Of a DNA stretch of 64,000 bases, positions 52,676 through 64,000 are shown in pieces. The notes under the pieces were generated by a model. The model was given only the letters and a program-made list of their open reading frames with translations. It ran no database searches and was not told where the DNA came from. This stretch comes from Pseudogymnoascus destructans (lineage: Eukaryota; Ascomycota; Leotiomycetes; Thelebolales; Thelebolaceae): positions 1-64,000 of the forward strand of contig NW_020167521.1 of assembly GCF_001641265.1 (NCBI RefSeq), written 5' to 3'. Position numbers and translations under genes: made by a program. The first letter of the stretch is position 1; each line of letters starts with the position of its first letter.

Positions 52676-54237
52676 CTAGTCTGAGCCTTGCCATTGCGTA
52701 GCAACCGGCCCTTTGAAGTTCTTGCGTGCATGAACGAGATACCACGCTCCGCTGATAGCGGCGAACCCGGCAAACACGACGCTAGCGTAGTTCATAGGTG
52801 ATGCGGTAACGGGGACGGAAACGGGCATGCTGAAGATGATCACCGAGAAGAAGATCCACACCACGCTAATGCCGTTCACAATGTAACCCGCGTCTTTCAG
52901 AGGGAACAGCGAGTGTTTGACAGTCTCCCGGTGACGAAGTAGGTTGACAAGGATAGGGGCGCAGTAGGAGGCGTTCAGGCAGATGGTGGCCACTCCAGTA
53001 AACGAGTTGAATGCCGCAGAGGAGCCAAAATACAGACAACCAAGGGCGCAGTCAACAAACGCGGAAAGAAGCAAGGCTGATAGCGGGACGTTAAGTGTCT
53101 TGTTGACCTTTTTCCACAGCTTGTATCCAGGAATTGCGCCGTCTCTAGCAAAAGCGTATGTGCATCGAGAGGAAGCAGTCAAGGCGCCAACCCCGGCAAA
53201 GAAGAGAATCCCTAGAATTAGCAGCAGCAAGCAGAAGCCAGCAGTCTTTGAACCTGTGGCCGTTGTTAAAATAAGACCAATAGGCTGCCCATTGGCCACA
53301 TCTAGGAGCAGTTTCACATCCGGTAGTACGAAGAGGATGGGAACCAGATAGACGACGCCAGTAAGGCCGGCTGCAGCAACTGAGAGGATGATGGCTTTTG
53401 GAACTTCGCGCTCTGGGTTCTGGACTTCTTCGCACATGGAGGCAACCATGCCATATCCTGTTAGGACGTAGGCGCCTGCAATTCGTTAGCGTCACCATCC
53501 ATAATGGCCGTCGTTGTACGATATAAGAGGGAGCATCCCGTACCTTGCAAAAGCCCAACAAAAAAGGACCAGCCCGCTGGCCAGCCACTAGCAGATGGAT
53601 CGTAGTGGGTAAAGACCGTTTTCGCGGACCTCTTATGATCACACATGGAAAGCAGTGTAGCCAATATAATGAAGATGCTAATGCTTGTCCAGTAGATGCA
53701 TACTTTGTTGATCAGGTCAAGATAGCGCGACCCAAAGGCATTGACAAGCGTGCAGAGAAGCATGACAGCCCAGAAGCAAAGCACTGTCTGCCACTGATTA
53801 GGCGTAAAGTCCTCATCCCAAATTGATATCGTGCTCAATACCAATTGTGCACCAGAGAAGTTGATGGAGAGTGTAACAGTCCAGTTGCCAACAAGGGTGA
53901 GCCAGCCAGCAATGAAGCTCACAACAGGTGCCCAGCGAGGAGTGCTTAACATGGCAGACCAATAGTAGGTACCGCCCGCAGTTGGGTAGACGGCACATAT
54001 CTCAGCAAGGGACGCAGCAATGCAGAGGGAAATAAGGGAGACGACGACCCAGCCCCAGAGAACGGCAACAAACTGGCCATTGGTCAAGGTGATGTACATT
54101 GTAGTAGACAGACCAAAGGGGACGGCCATGATGGCAAAGGACAGGCCGAGAATGCTCAACATGCTGAGGCTGCGAGGGAGCTCGGACTTGTAGCCCATCT
54201 GGCTGAGAGAGTTTTTGGCATCGCGCGTGGCCTCCAT
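52676..54237 (-). CDS. APC-family permease (GABA/choline/amino-acid type)
   Basis: Two exons, 53544-54237 and 52676-53475, with a 68-bp intron (GTACGG..TTGCAG); product 497 residues. It has about 12 hydrophobic segments and fungal amino acid/choline transporter signatures: LGLSFAIMAVPFGLST near the N-terminus, SLAEICAVYPTAGGTYYWSAM, and after the splice GAYVLTGYGMVASMCEEVQNP. It is expected in the plasma membrane, importing an amine or amino acid with H+. The upstream sequence stays in frame for 14 codons (PIDATPHDN) to an AG at about 54280, so an extra 5' exon is possible and the start is uncertain. Substrate unknown. Confidence 0.85.
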
Positions 54238-54630
54238 GAGGTTGTCGTGTGGCGTTGCGTCGATGGGTTTGGAGCTGATTCAAGAACTGTGTTGGGGTAG
54301 TTTAGGAGCTGGTAGCAAGTTGCATCCCGCGAGCCAGCAAGGGGGGAATGGAGATGGAAATGGAAATGGGAACGGATACTTATAGTGGAGTAATTGCATG
54401 CATCTGCGCCAGTTGCCGTGGTTAATCAAGTAATGCACGGACTAACGACAACCTATACAGTACGGCGATAAGAGTAAGTTATGTGTATGGCCCGTGGTCT
54501 TGTACTACAAATTTGCTGGAATTACTTCGTTTGAGCAGAGCACAGGCCCGTACACATACACATACTTTTGTCGCCGTACTGTATCCTGCTGTGCCCCGTA
54601 CGGGGTACCGAGTATAGGGGTGTGGAGTAT
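54238..54630. other. Permease upstream region
   Basis: About 390 bp holding the promoter of the permease; GGAAATGGAAATGG repeats at about 54350. No clear regulatory motif. Confidence 0.4.
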
Positions 54631-54806
54631 GAGGTATGGAGTATGAGGTATGGGGTATGGGGTATGGGGTATGGGGTATGGGGTATGGGGTATGGGGTAT
54701 GGGGTATGGGGTATGGGGTATGGGGTATGGGGTATGGGGTATGGGGTATGGGGTATGGGGTAGGGAGTATGAGGTATGGGGTATGGGGTATGGGGTATGG
54801 GGTATG
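54631..54806. repeat. GGGGTATG minisatellite, about 20 copies
   Basis: An 8-bp unit GGGGTATG repeated head to tail, perfectly so from about 54650 to 54760, with GAGGTATG and GGGAGTATG variants at the edges. The G-rich strand is the plus strand and could form G-quadruplexes. The translated His/Pro/Tyr frame on the other strand is a by-product. Confidence 0.92.
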
Positions 54807-57800
54807 AGTTGCTAATCAATCCACTACTACGAAACCAGCAACTGCTACTGTTTGGGGTTATAATATGATAAGGATTGCGGTACGCGCTCGCTGCTATTCT
54901 GCATATGCTCTAGTGTCGAGCGCCGCAAGAGTTGCAATTGGCTCAAGCCAGCTACCAAGGGGCCGCCCCCTTATCGCTATAGGTATAGGGCATCAAACAT
55001 AGAACGCCTCTAGACTGTAGATCCCAGAGCAGCAGAATGGCCGGGACGAGACAGTCAGTAACCCCGCTTGCCCATGCTGTATCGCAAGCGCTGGGATTAT
55101 CTAAGATTCTCCGACCATCGGACAGATGCTATTGCCATCCATGCCCTGGACTCAGTCAACTCCACAACTACCCCTTCTACACAGCATGGTCATTCATTCT
55201 CGGCTCGGCGGCCGGCGGATCACTTCTTTGATATTGCCGATCCTGTGCCCATATTAGATACCATAATAGTCAAAGCAAATGGCGTCGAAGCTACTCGCAC
55301 TTTTCGACCACTATGGATCCCTAAGAGGTTTCCCTATCATCTAGGCATATGCAACCTCTACAGAGCTTAGTGACCTAGCCTAGGCACAGTAAAAGAATGT
55401 TATTAGGTAAATCGGAGCTCTCTAGACTAAAGCTGGGATCCTTCCATTTTGTGCTAGAATCCCACAAATCGCTTGCTTCCATACCTCTGCTGAGTTCACC
55501 ATCTCTTCACCTCCACTCATACTTCTATGTCTTGGATACTGTATTTCTACTGCTGTTATTACCTTTCTATACAATCAACAACTTCACATTTAGATAGGAA
55601 AGCTATCTAAACGGCTTTGAGATGGGTTTGCTTCTGTATTTCTAACGCACCCAGCACAATACCAGGAAAACCCCGCCAAGCCTCAGCAGAGCTGCCACAG
55701 CTCATGTCATCATCTGGAGTATTTCCTTGGGGCATTTCAAATGCCAGTATCAGCTTGAGAAGCTTGATATTTCAAGAGGTCCAGTTATCCAAGCCCTCAT
55801 CAGTACCACCGTCAACACAGCTGACAGTCGAGCTGGCAGTCGTGCTTCCCAGAGCCCATTAGATCATCTTGCTGGAAACACATCAAGGCAAGCTTTCTCT
55901 CTCTATCTATCACCACTTTTTCTGACTGAGTCTTCGCTGACTCCCCTCTTCTAATCGCAAAAGCCAAAACCACTCTTGAATCCACGACCTTGCCGAAGCC
56001 CAAGCTACCTACAAATAACTCCATACAATTCTCTTCGCTCTAATGGACAGCAAGCTGACCCACCCGCATGCTGATCATCACAGTGGCAATGATCTCCAGA
56101 TATTGGTCTCTATGCTGGAACCTCTCCGGCCTTCAATGCCATCAACCAAAGTATCCAGGTGCCAAGATATCGATACCACACCCTCCCATACCCTCAGCCC
56201 TCGACATCCTGTCATGTCAGCACCTCCCCAGGCTCATTCTGGGCTTCAAACCTGGAATGATCCCTAGGATGGATTCTCACAATCCAAAGCTCCCCATGTG
56301 TCTTCACACTGGATACTCAACACCAAGCCGCCTCCCACCTTAACGCTCGACACCTAGCCATACCCTTTCACGCCCGTCTCCGAACTATCCCTCTCGATAC
56401 TGATGCCCTGAGTGGAATCTTCTGTGCTAAGATACCTGGTGAGTCCTCGCTGCTGCCCACACTCCCATGGACAGCCCGAATATATTCTCAACTTATTTTC
56501 CGATTTATTTTTTGATTTCTAGGCATCTTATGAGCTTTGAAATGCTCTGCATATTGCGCATTTTCGAGCCATTAAGGTAGTACTGCGCAGATCCTCAATT
56601 TGTATGGCGTTTTTTATCTTGAAGGGGTCGGCCTGCCGAATTCTGAAAAAACGGAGGTTGCATAGCTCAGGGTTGATTTTGGCTGTGTTTTGGGGTGTTT
56701 ACTATGCACGATCCGTGGAGCTGTTCTTAGACAGCTGTCATCAGCGATGCATAGGCAGGTACTTCTGGTTTGAACGGGGTCTCCGTTTTCTCCTCTGCTT
56801 TTTCGTGTTTTACCTTGTGTTTCTTAGCTCTTGGTTTAGAGATGGATACAGAGCTTGGTATTTGTTTGGGGTCCCTGGCCATTGCCATATATAGCCGGTT
56901 ATACTCAACAGGTCTAGGTATCGTTTCGTTCTCATGTTTTGGGTTAATATTTATTAGCAGTGCAGCTCAGAGCTCTGGCGATGATCACACTCGTTTAACG
57001 GTTGGTATTTGGTTCGTTTATCTATTTCAAATTTGTCTATTTCTTCCGTTTCTTCTTCCTGTTTTTCGTGCTACTTTAGCAGCTTCTTTCTAATGTTTTC
57101 ACATTGGAGTTTCCTTCTGTGTCGTGCTCTTCGTGGCTGCTAACATTATGCCAGCTTCACACAAGGTAAGTACAGCTTCTCGTCAGCCTCTTCTTTTCCT
57201 CTTCTTTCCTCCGCTCGTTCCTGCTTCGGCCGAGAACTTCCAGCAGCCCATCAACAACTCGGGCACAGATCTACTAGGTAAGTCTGCGTTCCCCTTCATC
57301 ACAAACCACTAACTGATATCTGGATCCATCTAGAACAGTGCCAAACTAATGTGGAGATATCCAGCTTTCGACGCTCTTCTGTCTCCGACTAACAACCACA
57401 CCCTTACCGAAGACTGGCGATACGAAACAAACACAATAGCTCGGCAATACCTTGGATATCACCCCCGACAGAGAAACCTTGGGCCGGCGGACTTGGCTGG
57501 ATATGTAACTTCCAGCCATAAACACATACACTAGAGGATACGGCGAGGGCTGGGAGCTGACATTGGATTCGGGATAGGATCAAGGCCTGGAGCGCTAGGC
57601 CAGAGGAGGCAGTGGACGTCTGGAGGGCTGGTTGGTGGTTGGTGCGACTTTGGAATAGTCGCACCTCTACTTTGGACGGGGCCATGGATCGGGGCTGGAT
57701 ATATAGAGTAGGTAGTTTAGGAATATACAGTATTATACCAGGATTTCTGCGTTTCTTGATGACCACCGTGAACTTGCCGCCACGGCTTCGCTAACAACAC

Positions 57801-58346
57801 CGTTTGGATATGGATCTGGCCACCATTACGGCGTCCACACAGAATTACGGCAGCATTGCCGTCGCCATACTATGGCGAGGCATCTACGGATTATGGCCGG
57901 CGGCGGTGGTTCTTCACAATTACAGTACTATTACAACTACAGTATTACATCCAAAACCCGTCGCGCCGGCCATACATCCCAGACTGAGGGCACGGTCGCC
58001 GCCTACGGGCAGTTCAATACACCGTCAGTATTAGAGCGGCGATTATACAGTCGCTCCAGTGCGACGGTCGCGCCGACCATTACGGTAGCCATACAGTATG
58101 GCCACTGTAATGGATTTGGCCTGTGCGCTGGCAAGGTATAGATTCCGTAGATTGCTTCACTCTAACAACAACAACAAAACAATCACATACACCAGTGCTC
58201 TGCTGTTCACCATTATTACTTTTACTTCTACCGCTGTACTGAGATAATCCACTTAGTTCAACATTTATTGTGCGTAAAAGTCATTTTTTCCCCAGTAACT
58301 GAAGGCGCTGCCCTTTCCTCTACCGTCTGCCAAGCAGTCTGTCCCT
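54807..58346. other. Gene-poor stretch, no supported gene
   Basis: 3.5 kb in which every reading frame is short and lacks domain features. It includes palindromes GCCATACTATGGC (57864-57876) and GCCATACAGTATGGC (58088-58102) in a segment rich in ATTACGG and CGGCG words. Splice-like GTAAGT sites near 57168 and 57281 leave open a small unrecognised gene. Confidence 0.4.
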
Positions 58347-58595
58347 TCAAGCGCAAAAGCTGCCCTTGTCCTGGGTGCGTATCCATACTCTGGATTCGCC
58401 ATTGTTTGCCGCACTCTGAAACGCACCTCCGGAACCTGCGGTTACCGTTGTGCAGGTAAAGAGGTCGACGATTGTATCCCCGGAATCGAACTGAGATGAT
58501 GGGACGCTGAATCCGTTGGTTCTACCCGTCGCCCCAACATTCGACACAACAACCACTACCGGGCCTATCTTCATTGCCAGATACTGACGTCCCTA
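58347..58595 (-). pseudogene. Possible alpha-amylase (GH13) C-terminal relic
   Basis: The minus strand encodes RQYLAMKIGPVVVVVSNVG, FDSGDTIVDLFTCTTV and a following Gly/Ser-rich strand, which resemble the all-beta C-domain of fungal alpha-amylases (VV..SNVG, then VVD..TC..T). There is no catalytic domain nearby and the frame is closed upstream by a TAG unless that is a splice acceptor. Recognition rests on about 65 residues, so other beta-sandwich proteins are possible. Confidence 0.3.
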
Positions 58596-59437
58596 GAACC
58601 TCGCGCTCTTGGTCAACGTGCCGAGTTGGAGGAGTCTATTCTATGCTAGAGTATGATAAAGTATTAGAGGAAGATGGAGAAAGCTTGGAAAATGGGGAAA
58701 CCAGAGGGAGGGGATGAGGGTAACTGTGCACTTCCACGTGTGCCAAATAGAGTGAAATAGAGTATGAACATCATTATGCGGGGGTGGCATTGACTACCGC
58801 CGCACTACCGGCGTTAACCTAGTTAAATGGGTGCAGTAGCGTAGGGGTCTAGGGGAACTTATTCGCGATTATTCGTGATAAATTTATGATAATTTATGAT
58901 TATGAAGGTGTTTGAAGGGTGTTGGATGGTGATCGGCGGAGTAATTGTCGGGCCTTTTCCACCATAATAAGCGCTAATGGCGCTTGATACAGCCTCCTCG
59001 AAACGGCTTTCATCTAATTTCCAATATAATAGTCTCGAATGCCGCCGGTAGCCGGTACTAAGAAAGCCATAAACCTATTAAACTTACAGTGGCAGCTATG
59101 AAGAAGTTGGGCACGTCTGGAGAGCTAGCTCCCTTCCCCCACGTGCTCCTGCCCAAACAAGCAACAATAAACAATGAGGATGGGGCCCTTAGAGCCTTGG
59201 CGCTTAGATTTTTGAGCCTCGGCCGCCGCCAAACGCGTTTCTTTTTCGTCTCAACTTCCCACAGCAAATTATTCTCCCTTGACCAAATAATAACCACCAT
59301 AGATAAAAATCCATCTTCTCTCATTATTACCCTATGTTTTGACATATATTTCACCTTTTGCTGCTCTCTGCCAATTCCTCGGGATTGCGCTGATCAGAAA
59401 CACGATAAGCTTCGTCCCTCCCGCACATCTCGCTCAG
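58596..59437. promoter_or_regulatory. Upstream region of the Na+/H+ antiporter gene
   Basis: About 840 bp, AT-rich around 58860-58910. No gene seen; it holds the antiporter promoter. TAAGCGCTAATGGCGCTT (about 58970) is an imperfect palindrome. Confidence 0.4.
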
Positions 59438-61160
59438 ATGCCTACACTCGCTGTTACAAACTTTAATGTTGTATGCTCTGTTCTTGGCGGCTTCATCACG
59501 CTCTTTGGGCTTGTATCGTACTTGTTCAAGGAGAAATTCTATCTCTCCGAAGCCTGTAAGCCTGCCCAGCCAATGATGCCACATGCAGCACCCCCACTAA
59601 CGACCTCCATATCAGTGATATCCCTTCTCGCGGGAGTTGTCTTCTCTCCGCCTGCCACCAACTTCGTGAGGCCACTAGAATATGCCAATGGAGATAAAAT
59701 TGCCCTCGAGCAGATTACGCTCGCCTTCTCACGCCTCGTCCTTGGCGTCCAACTTGTCCTCGCTGGCGTGCAGCTGCCCAGTCGGTATCTGAAGCGAGAA
59801 TGGAAACCGCTCTCGCTTTTGCTTGCGCCTGTTATGACCACCATGTGGATGTGCAGTAGTCTGCTGATTTGGGCCATGGTGCCCAACTTGCCATTTCTGC
59901 ATGCATTGGCGGTGGGCGCTTGTGTCACGCCGACGGACCCCGTGTTGTCGAATTCCATCGTCAAGGGCAAATTTGCGGACAAGAATGTGCCGAAGGAGCT
60001 GCAGAAGATTATTATCGCCGAGTCTGGAGCAAATGATGGACTTGGGTACCCGTTCTTATTTCTCGCCTTATATTTGATCAAATATACTGGTGAGGGCGGC
60101 CTCGGCCAGACAGGTGGCGCAGGAAAGGCGATGGGATTGTGGTTTTACGAGACCTGGGCCTACACGATCATCCTTAGTGTCGTATATGGCGCTGTTGTCG
60201 GCTGGACTGCAAACCAGCTACTTCACTGGGCAGAAGAGCGGAGGTTCGTCGACCGCGAAAGCTTCCTTGTCTTTGCCATCGCGCTTGCTCTGTTCATTCT
60301 CGGAACGTGCGGGATGATTGGGACTGACGACGTCCTTGCGTGTTTTATTGCTGGAAATGCTTTCACGTGGGACGATTGGTTCCGTCTAGAGACTTTGGAT
60401 GACTCGCTTCAGCCTACAATCGACATGCTTCTCAACTTGTCGGTATTCCTGTGGTATGGGGCCACATGCCCCTGGGAGTTGTTCCTCAACAATAACGTCA
60501 TTCCCCTCTACCGCCTCGTCTTCCTTGGGATACTGATCTTGGCTTTCAGACGCCTCCCAGTTGTCTTCGCCATGCACAAATTCATCCACCAGATTGATGA
60601 AAAGCGACAGGCAGTTTTCGTCGGCTTCTTCGGGCCCATCGGCGTCTCGGCCATCTTTTATCTCTACATCGGACGGGAATTTCTACACGAGATATCTACT
60701 GGCGATGCTGAGAGACCAGACGCCGAATCGCTTGCGGAAACGCTAAATGTCGTCGTCTGGTTCCTTGTAATTTGCAGCATCGTAAGTTGCACTTAACCCA
60801 CTCAACCCTTATCACCCCCATTAACACCTTTAGGTCGTCCACGGAATCAGCATCCCCCTTGGAAAACTAGGCTTTTACCTCCCCCGTACCATATCCAACG
60901 CCCTCGACTCCACGCGCGAGTCCGAGATCGAAGACATCGAGGAGCCACGCTGCTTCCAGCTCCGTCGCCGCAACCGAAACCGCAGAGAGCGGAACCACCC
61001 GGGCCAGATCTCTGCGCCACGGGATGCCGTACTGAATCGTGGGACTGTGATTCCTGCATTTAAGGACGATACTGCGCCGTCAAGTGGGAGGAGTACGGTT
61101 ATTGGGAGGGAGAATGTAGCAATTAAGTTTGCTGGAGATTCGATTACGAGGGTGGGGTGA
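59438..61160 (+). CDS. NHA1: Na+/H+ antiporter, Nha1/Sod2 type
   Basis: Three exons: 59438-59555, 59616-60781 and 60834-61160; product 536 residues. Introns are GTAAGC..ATCAG (60 bp) and GTAAGT..TTTAG (52 bp). It has about 12 membrane segments and the fungal CPA1 hallmarks: VFSPPATNFVRP, the SRLVLGVQLVLAGVQLPSRYL helix, VGACVTPTDPVLSNSIVKGKF, AESGANDGLGYPFLFLAL (acidic ion-binding ND region), GTDDVLACFIAGNAFTWDDWF, and FFGPIGVSAIFY. The cytosolic tail is about 100 residues, Arg-rich, close in length to Sod2 and far shorter than yeast Nha1. It should export Na+/K+ at the plasma membrane. Confidence 0.93.
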
Positions 61161-62930
61161 GGAGTGGGCGTGGTTCTGATGCTGGGTATTCGTTTATGGA
61201 AGGTGCCTGATATTGATAAGAGGCTCTTGCTCGAATGTTTTACTCCCTGGAGGATTTAGGTTGGAAAGCTTTACAGGTAAAGTGCCATTGTCTATAGGAG
61301 GGTCACTTTGAACGAGACTATAACGGTGGGAATATGCATGGGGGTCAAAAGCTGCGTGTGGAACCATGGAGGAGCAGTTGGTTCTAACAAAGTATACTAT
61401 CACGGCCATCTGTTGGGGGATTTACCTTGGCCAATACTAATCGCATGCCGTGGTCAGTAATTGTTTCTTAGCAGCTATAACTCGAGCAGGGCGAGGCACT
61501 TCATCCATATAGACACTTTAAACCGGTCTTGCGAAATACCCCGTACTCATCGTCTCAGAAATAGATTTGACTTATTGGAACGTATTGATTGCAATCACGT
61601 AGAAATATAGGACAGTCTATATCTATCTATCTACTAATTTCTACAGTTACGTGCCGGCAATTCTCTCATTGGCTTTAAGCTATCATATCCATGCTGCATA
61701 ATCTCTCGGAATAGTTGTTTGATGACTGTTTGCATCCATCCAGTTGATACTGACGTGGAAGCTTTCATCTGTTGGTGACCGAAGGAGTGCTGTGTGCGGC
61801 CCTAAGCTTCATTGGGATATAACTACATATTCTAGCTGCAGAATAGGTAAGTGCAGAACTTGTGGGGGAAACAGGCAGATATTGGCGAATGGGTTTGATA
61901 TGTGTCTTCGACGGCCAAGGGTCGTTTCGCGCAGCGTCAATTGGTAGAATGCGGCTGCCTGCATTCCTATGCATGAGTACGCCGGTTCTGGGCATCCGAA
62001 CGGGCGACTTTTGCAACATAGTACTTTACTGGATTCGTTTTGTTGCCCTGCTGCGTAGATCAATTCAGCCTCGCCATTAATGCGGGGACACGTAGGACTA
62101 AATCCCAAGTGCATGGTCAGGCTCAAAATGTGTCGCCCATAGCTATTGAATCATCTGACTTCTGCGTCTAGGCAGACGCTCCCCCACATCCAACCTCTCG
62201 GTGATGGTGCGACGAATGGCCAATAGAGTTTCTCGATGGTACACCCTTGAATATCTTTTTGGTCCATCATCGTCACTGTCCGGGATGCTTTTTATTGGTG
62301 AAGATGTAAGGGTTGGCAACTGAGCCGTCTTATCTCGCCGATGCAATGCAATACGACATCGAATTACTCGAGAGATTATGGCTCAACCAGTGGCATAGAG
62401 GCACGTTCTAAAACCTGCAAGCCTTGATTTATTATAGGTGAAAATTGAATGGGGGTAGCCGAGGCTTTATTGAGGCACACTGCTTCCATCAAGAGATTAC
62501 AGGCGGCCTCGTTATAAATCAGATGATGTTCTGTTCCGTTATCAAACTAAATGATCAAATGAGCCATTGGTCATGAAGCTTTATTTCCTCAAATTCTTCT
62601 CGCTGAGAATGCACGCTTGCAATTCCCAAACAAGCTCGTAACTTATTAGCTATCAGTTATTGCCTTATGTCACGGAGTCAAGATCTGGCCAGGGCGCTAA
62701 GAACAGAGAAAACCCGTAGAGAAGCCCCATTGACGTCTGGCATTAGCAGCTTCAAACGGAATTTCTCGAAAACTATTAGAATTGGTAGAACTCGCAGCCA
62801 ACAGGACGACACAATTTTAAGAATGGTATGAAATTGGTAATTCTAAGTCGCATTGGGAATTTGATCTAATTGTCATTGATGATAGTCTACTTCGCAAAGT
62901 AAACAACGTACAAAGCGAAACAAACCAGCC
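61161..62930. other. Intergenic, 1.8 kb, no supported gene
   Basis: Short frames only. A segment of about 61740-62340 has open frames on both strands without family features. It includes the leader of the coiled-coil gene. Confidence 0.4.
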
Positions 62931-64000
62931 ATGGACGACGAGCTACCGAGGACCAACGGACACACCGGTAGCCAGTCTAATAACGCTCCTTCGGTTTCCC
63001 AGCCCGAGACGGACCTCAGCCCTCTAGCTCAAGAGCTTCGCGGGGCGTCTGAGCAGTTGTCAAATATCCAAAACGCCATTAGAGCCATAAGTGCATCGTG
63101 CATCCAACATGCAGACCATATTACTCAGATTCCGGAGTGGAGAGAGAGATATGAGAACCTACGGAAGGAAGTCGAGAACAAAGACATAACGATTGCAGAT
63201 CAACAGACTACCCTCAACGTCCTCAATAAGATGGCTTCCGAGAAAGATAAAGCTGCCGAAAGGGATGTTGAGGACTTTTTAGCAAAGAAGAAGAGTCTGG
63301 AACAAGATCAAGTAGAACTCGATCAGCAAAAGCGAGCAGCCGCTGAGGCGCTAAAGGAAAAGGAGTCGAAATTGAAAGCCGAAGTTATCAAAACAATTTC
63401 GCGGCGAGCGGAAGAACAGGATAAGAAGTTCCATGCCCAAATGAAAGCCCTAGAAATTGACATGGAAAAGCAGAAGAAAGACCAAGAGGAAGAACTTGGA
63501 AATTTAAAAGCAAAAACCAAAAAGGACGCTAAAACGATTACTGAGCTGAAAGCACAGATTGACGAGCTGCGACTTCAATCGAAAAAAGAGGTTGAGAGGT
63601 ATGAGGATGAGAAAAGACTGAAGGAAGTATACAAACAGGACATAGAAGGACTTGAGGAGAAGTTGAAGGATCTACAGGAAGAATTTTCGTTGAACAGCGA
63701 ACCTATCGAATATTAGTAAGTCAAACCTTAACTGATACTTTGCAAGGTAATGCAACTCACAAGAAAAATAGCCAAGGCGAATTCCTCAATATCTCACGCG
63801 CAATACAGGACATTTCTGTCCGATATCTAGCTAGAGACTTAAACAAAGAGGTATTCCACCTTTTACCGTTCTATATCTCTAACTGACAAACATAAAGGAA
63901 GTTGTAAGCTTGCCTGGTGCAATTTCTGTCGCTGACTCGACATTTTCCGATGTCCCCTTCTCGAATACCGATACTTCAAAGCAGCTTAGAATTGCCCATG
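62931..64000 (+). CDS. Coiled-coil protein of unknown function, 3' end outside window
   Basis: Exons 62931-63715, 63772-63850 and 63898 onward; the frame is still open at the window end. The introns are GTAAGT..AATAG (56 bp) and GTATTC..ATAAAG (47 bp), read from frame continuity (EY then YQGEFLNISRAIQD). The first ~60 residues are Ser/Asn-rich; residues about 65-255 form a long Lys/Glu coiled coil (IADQQTTLNVLNKM, EKESKLKAEVIKTI, ELKAQIDELRLQ). No domain is recognised. The first exon could be read as a complete 261-residue protein if the intron is retained, because TATTAG is both a stop and the donor context. Likely a structural or scaffold protein. Confidence 0.7.

Noticed and set aside
54505..54819. 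His/Pro/Tyr repeat frame
   Set aside because: Translation of the GGGGTATG minisatellite.
1..64000. tRNA or rRNA genes, CRISPR arrays
   Set aside because: None recognised by eye; a CRISPR array is not expected in a fungal nucleus, and the direct repeats seen lack unique spacers.

Overview
The window looks like filamentous ascomycete nuclear DNA (Pezizomycotina; a leotiomycete is my guess, from overall gene content and not from any single marker). The evidence is short introns (about 50-110 bp) with GTRNGT-type donors and CTAAC-like branch sites, fungal housekeeping genes, and long terminal repeat (LTR) retrotransposons of the Ty3/Gypsy chromovirus type.

Layout. 1-2.1 kb: a degenerate satellite with a unit of about 174 bp and one telomere-like insert. 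2.1-9.3 kb: two minus-strand genes, a probable TET/JBP-like 2-oxoglutarate/Fe(II) dioxygenase and a 1486-residue fusion of an OrsD-type zinc domain, a tyrosine-recombinase-like segment and a RecQ-type helicase; a 153/154-bp tandem array sits just upstream of the dioxygenase. 9.4-17.2 kb: a nested transposon graveyard with two Gypsy elements, a truncated second OrsD-type gene, a dioxygenase fragment, a possible MITE and hairpins. 17.3-43 kb: mostly conserved single genes (MFS exporter, Lin1/CD2BP2, Ufd1, Hsp60, cofilin, Get5/Mdy2, Nop2), interrupted by a cluster of six Myb/SANT-like genes at 24.4-36.3 kb, five of them in one direction. 44.6-52.3 kb: a broken Gypsy element carrying two nested solo LTRs, then a third solo LTR. 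52.7-61.2 kb: an amino-acid/choline-type permease, a gene-poor stretch with a GGGGTATG minisatellite and a possible amylase relic, and an Nha1-type Na+/H+ antiporter. The window ends inside a coiled-coil gene.

How it fits together. The left 17 kb reads as accessory, possibly subtelomeric, DNA. A helicase/recombinase gene and a dioxygenase gene lie next to each other, and damaged relatives of both occur again within 8 kb, so they may travel together. The Gypsy elements show a consistent self-priming layout: the putative primer-binding site lies two bases from the LTR and is complementary to a segment inside it. The Myb genes share an intron position, which points to local duplication. Exon boundaries are my own readings of splice signals and reading frames; no homology search was possible.
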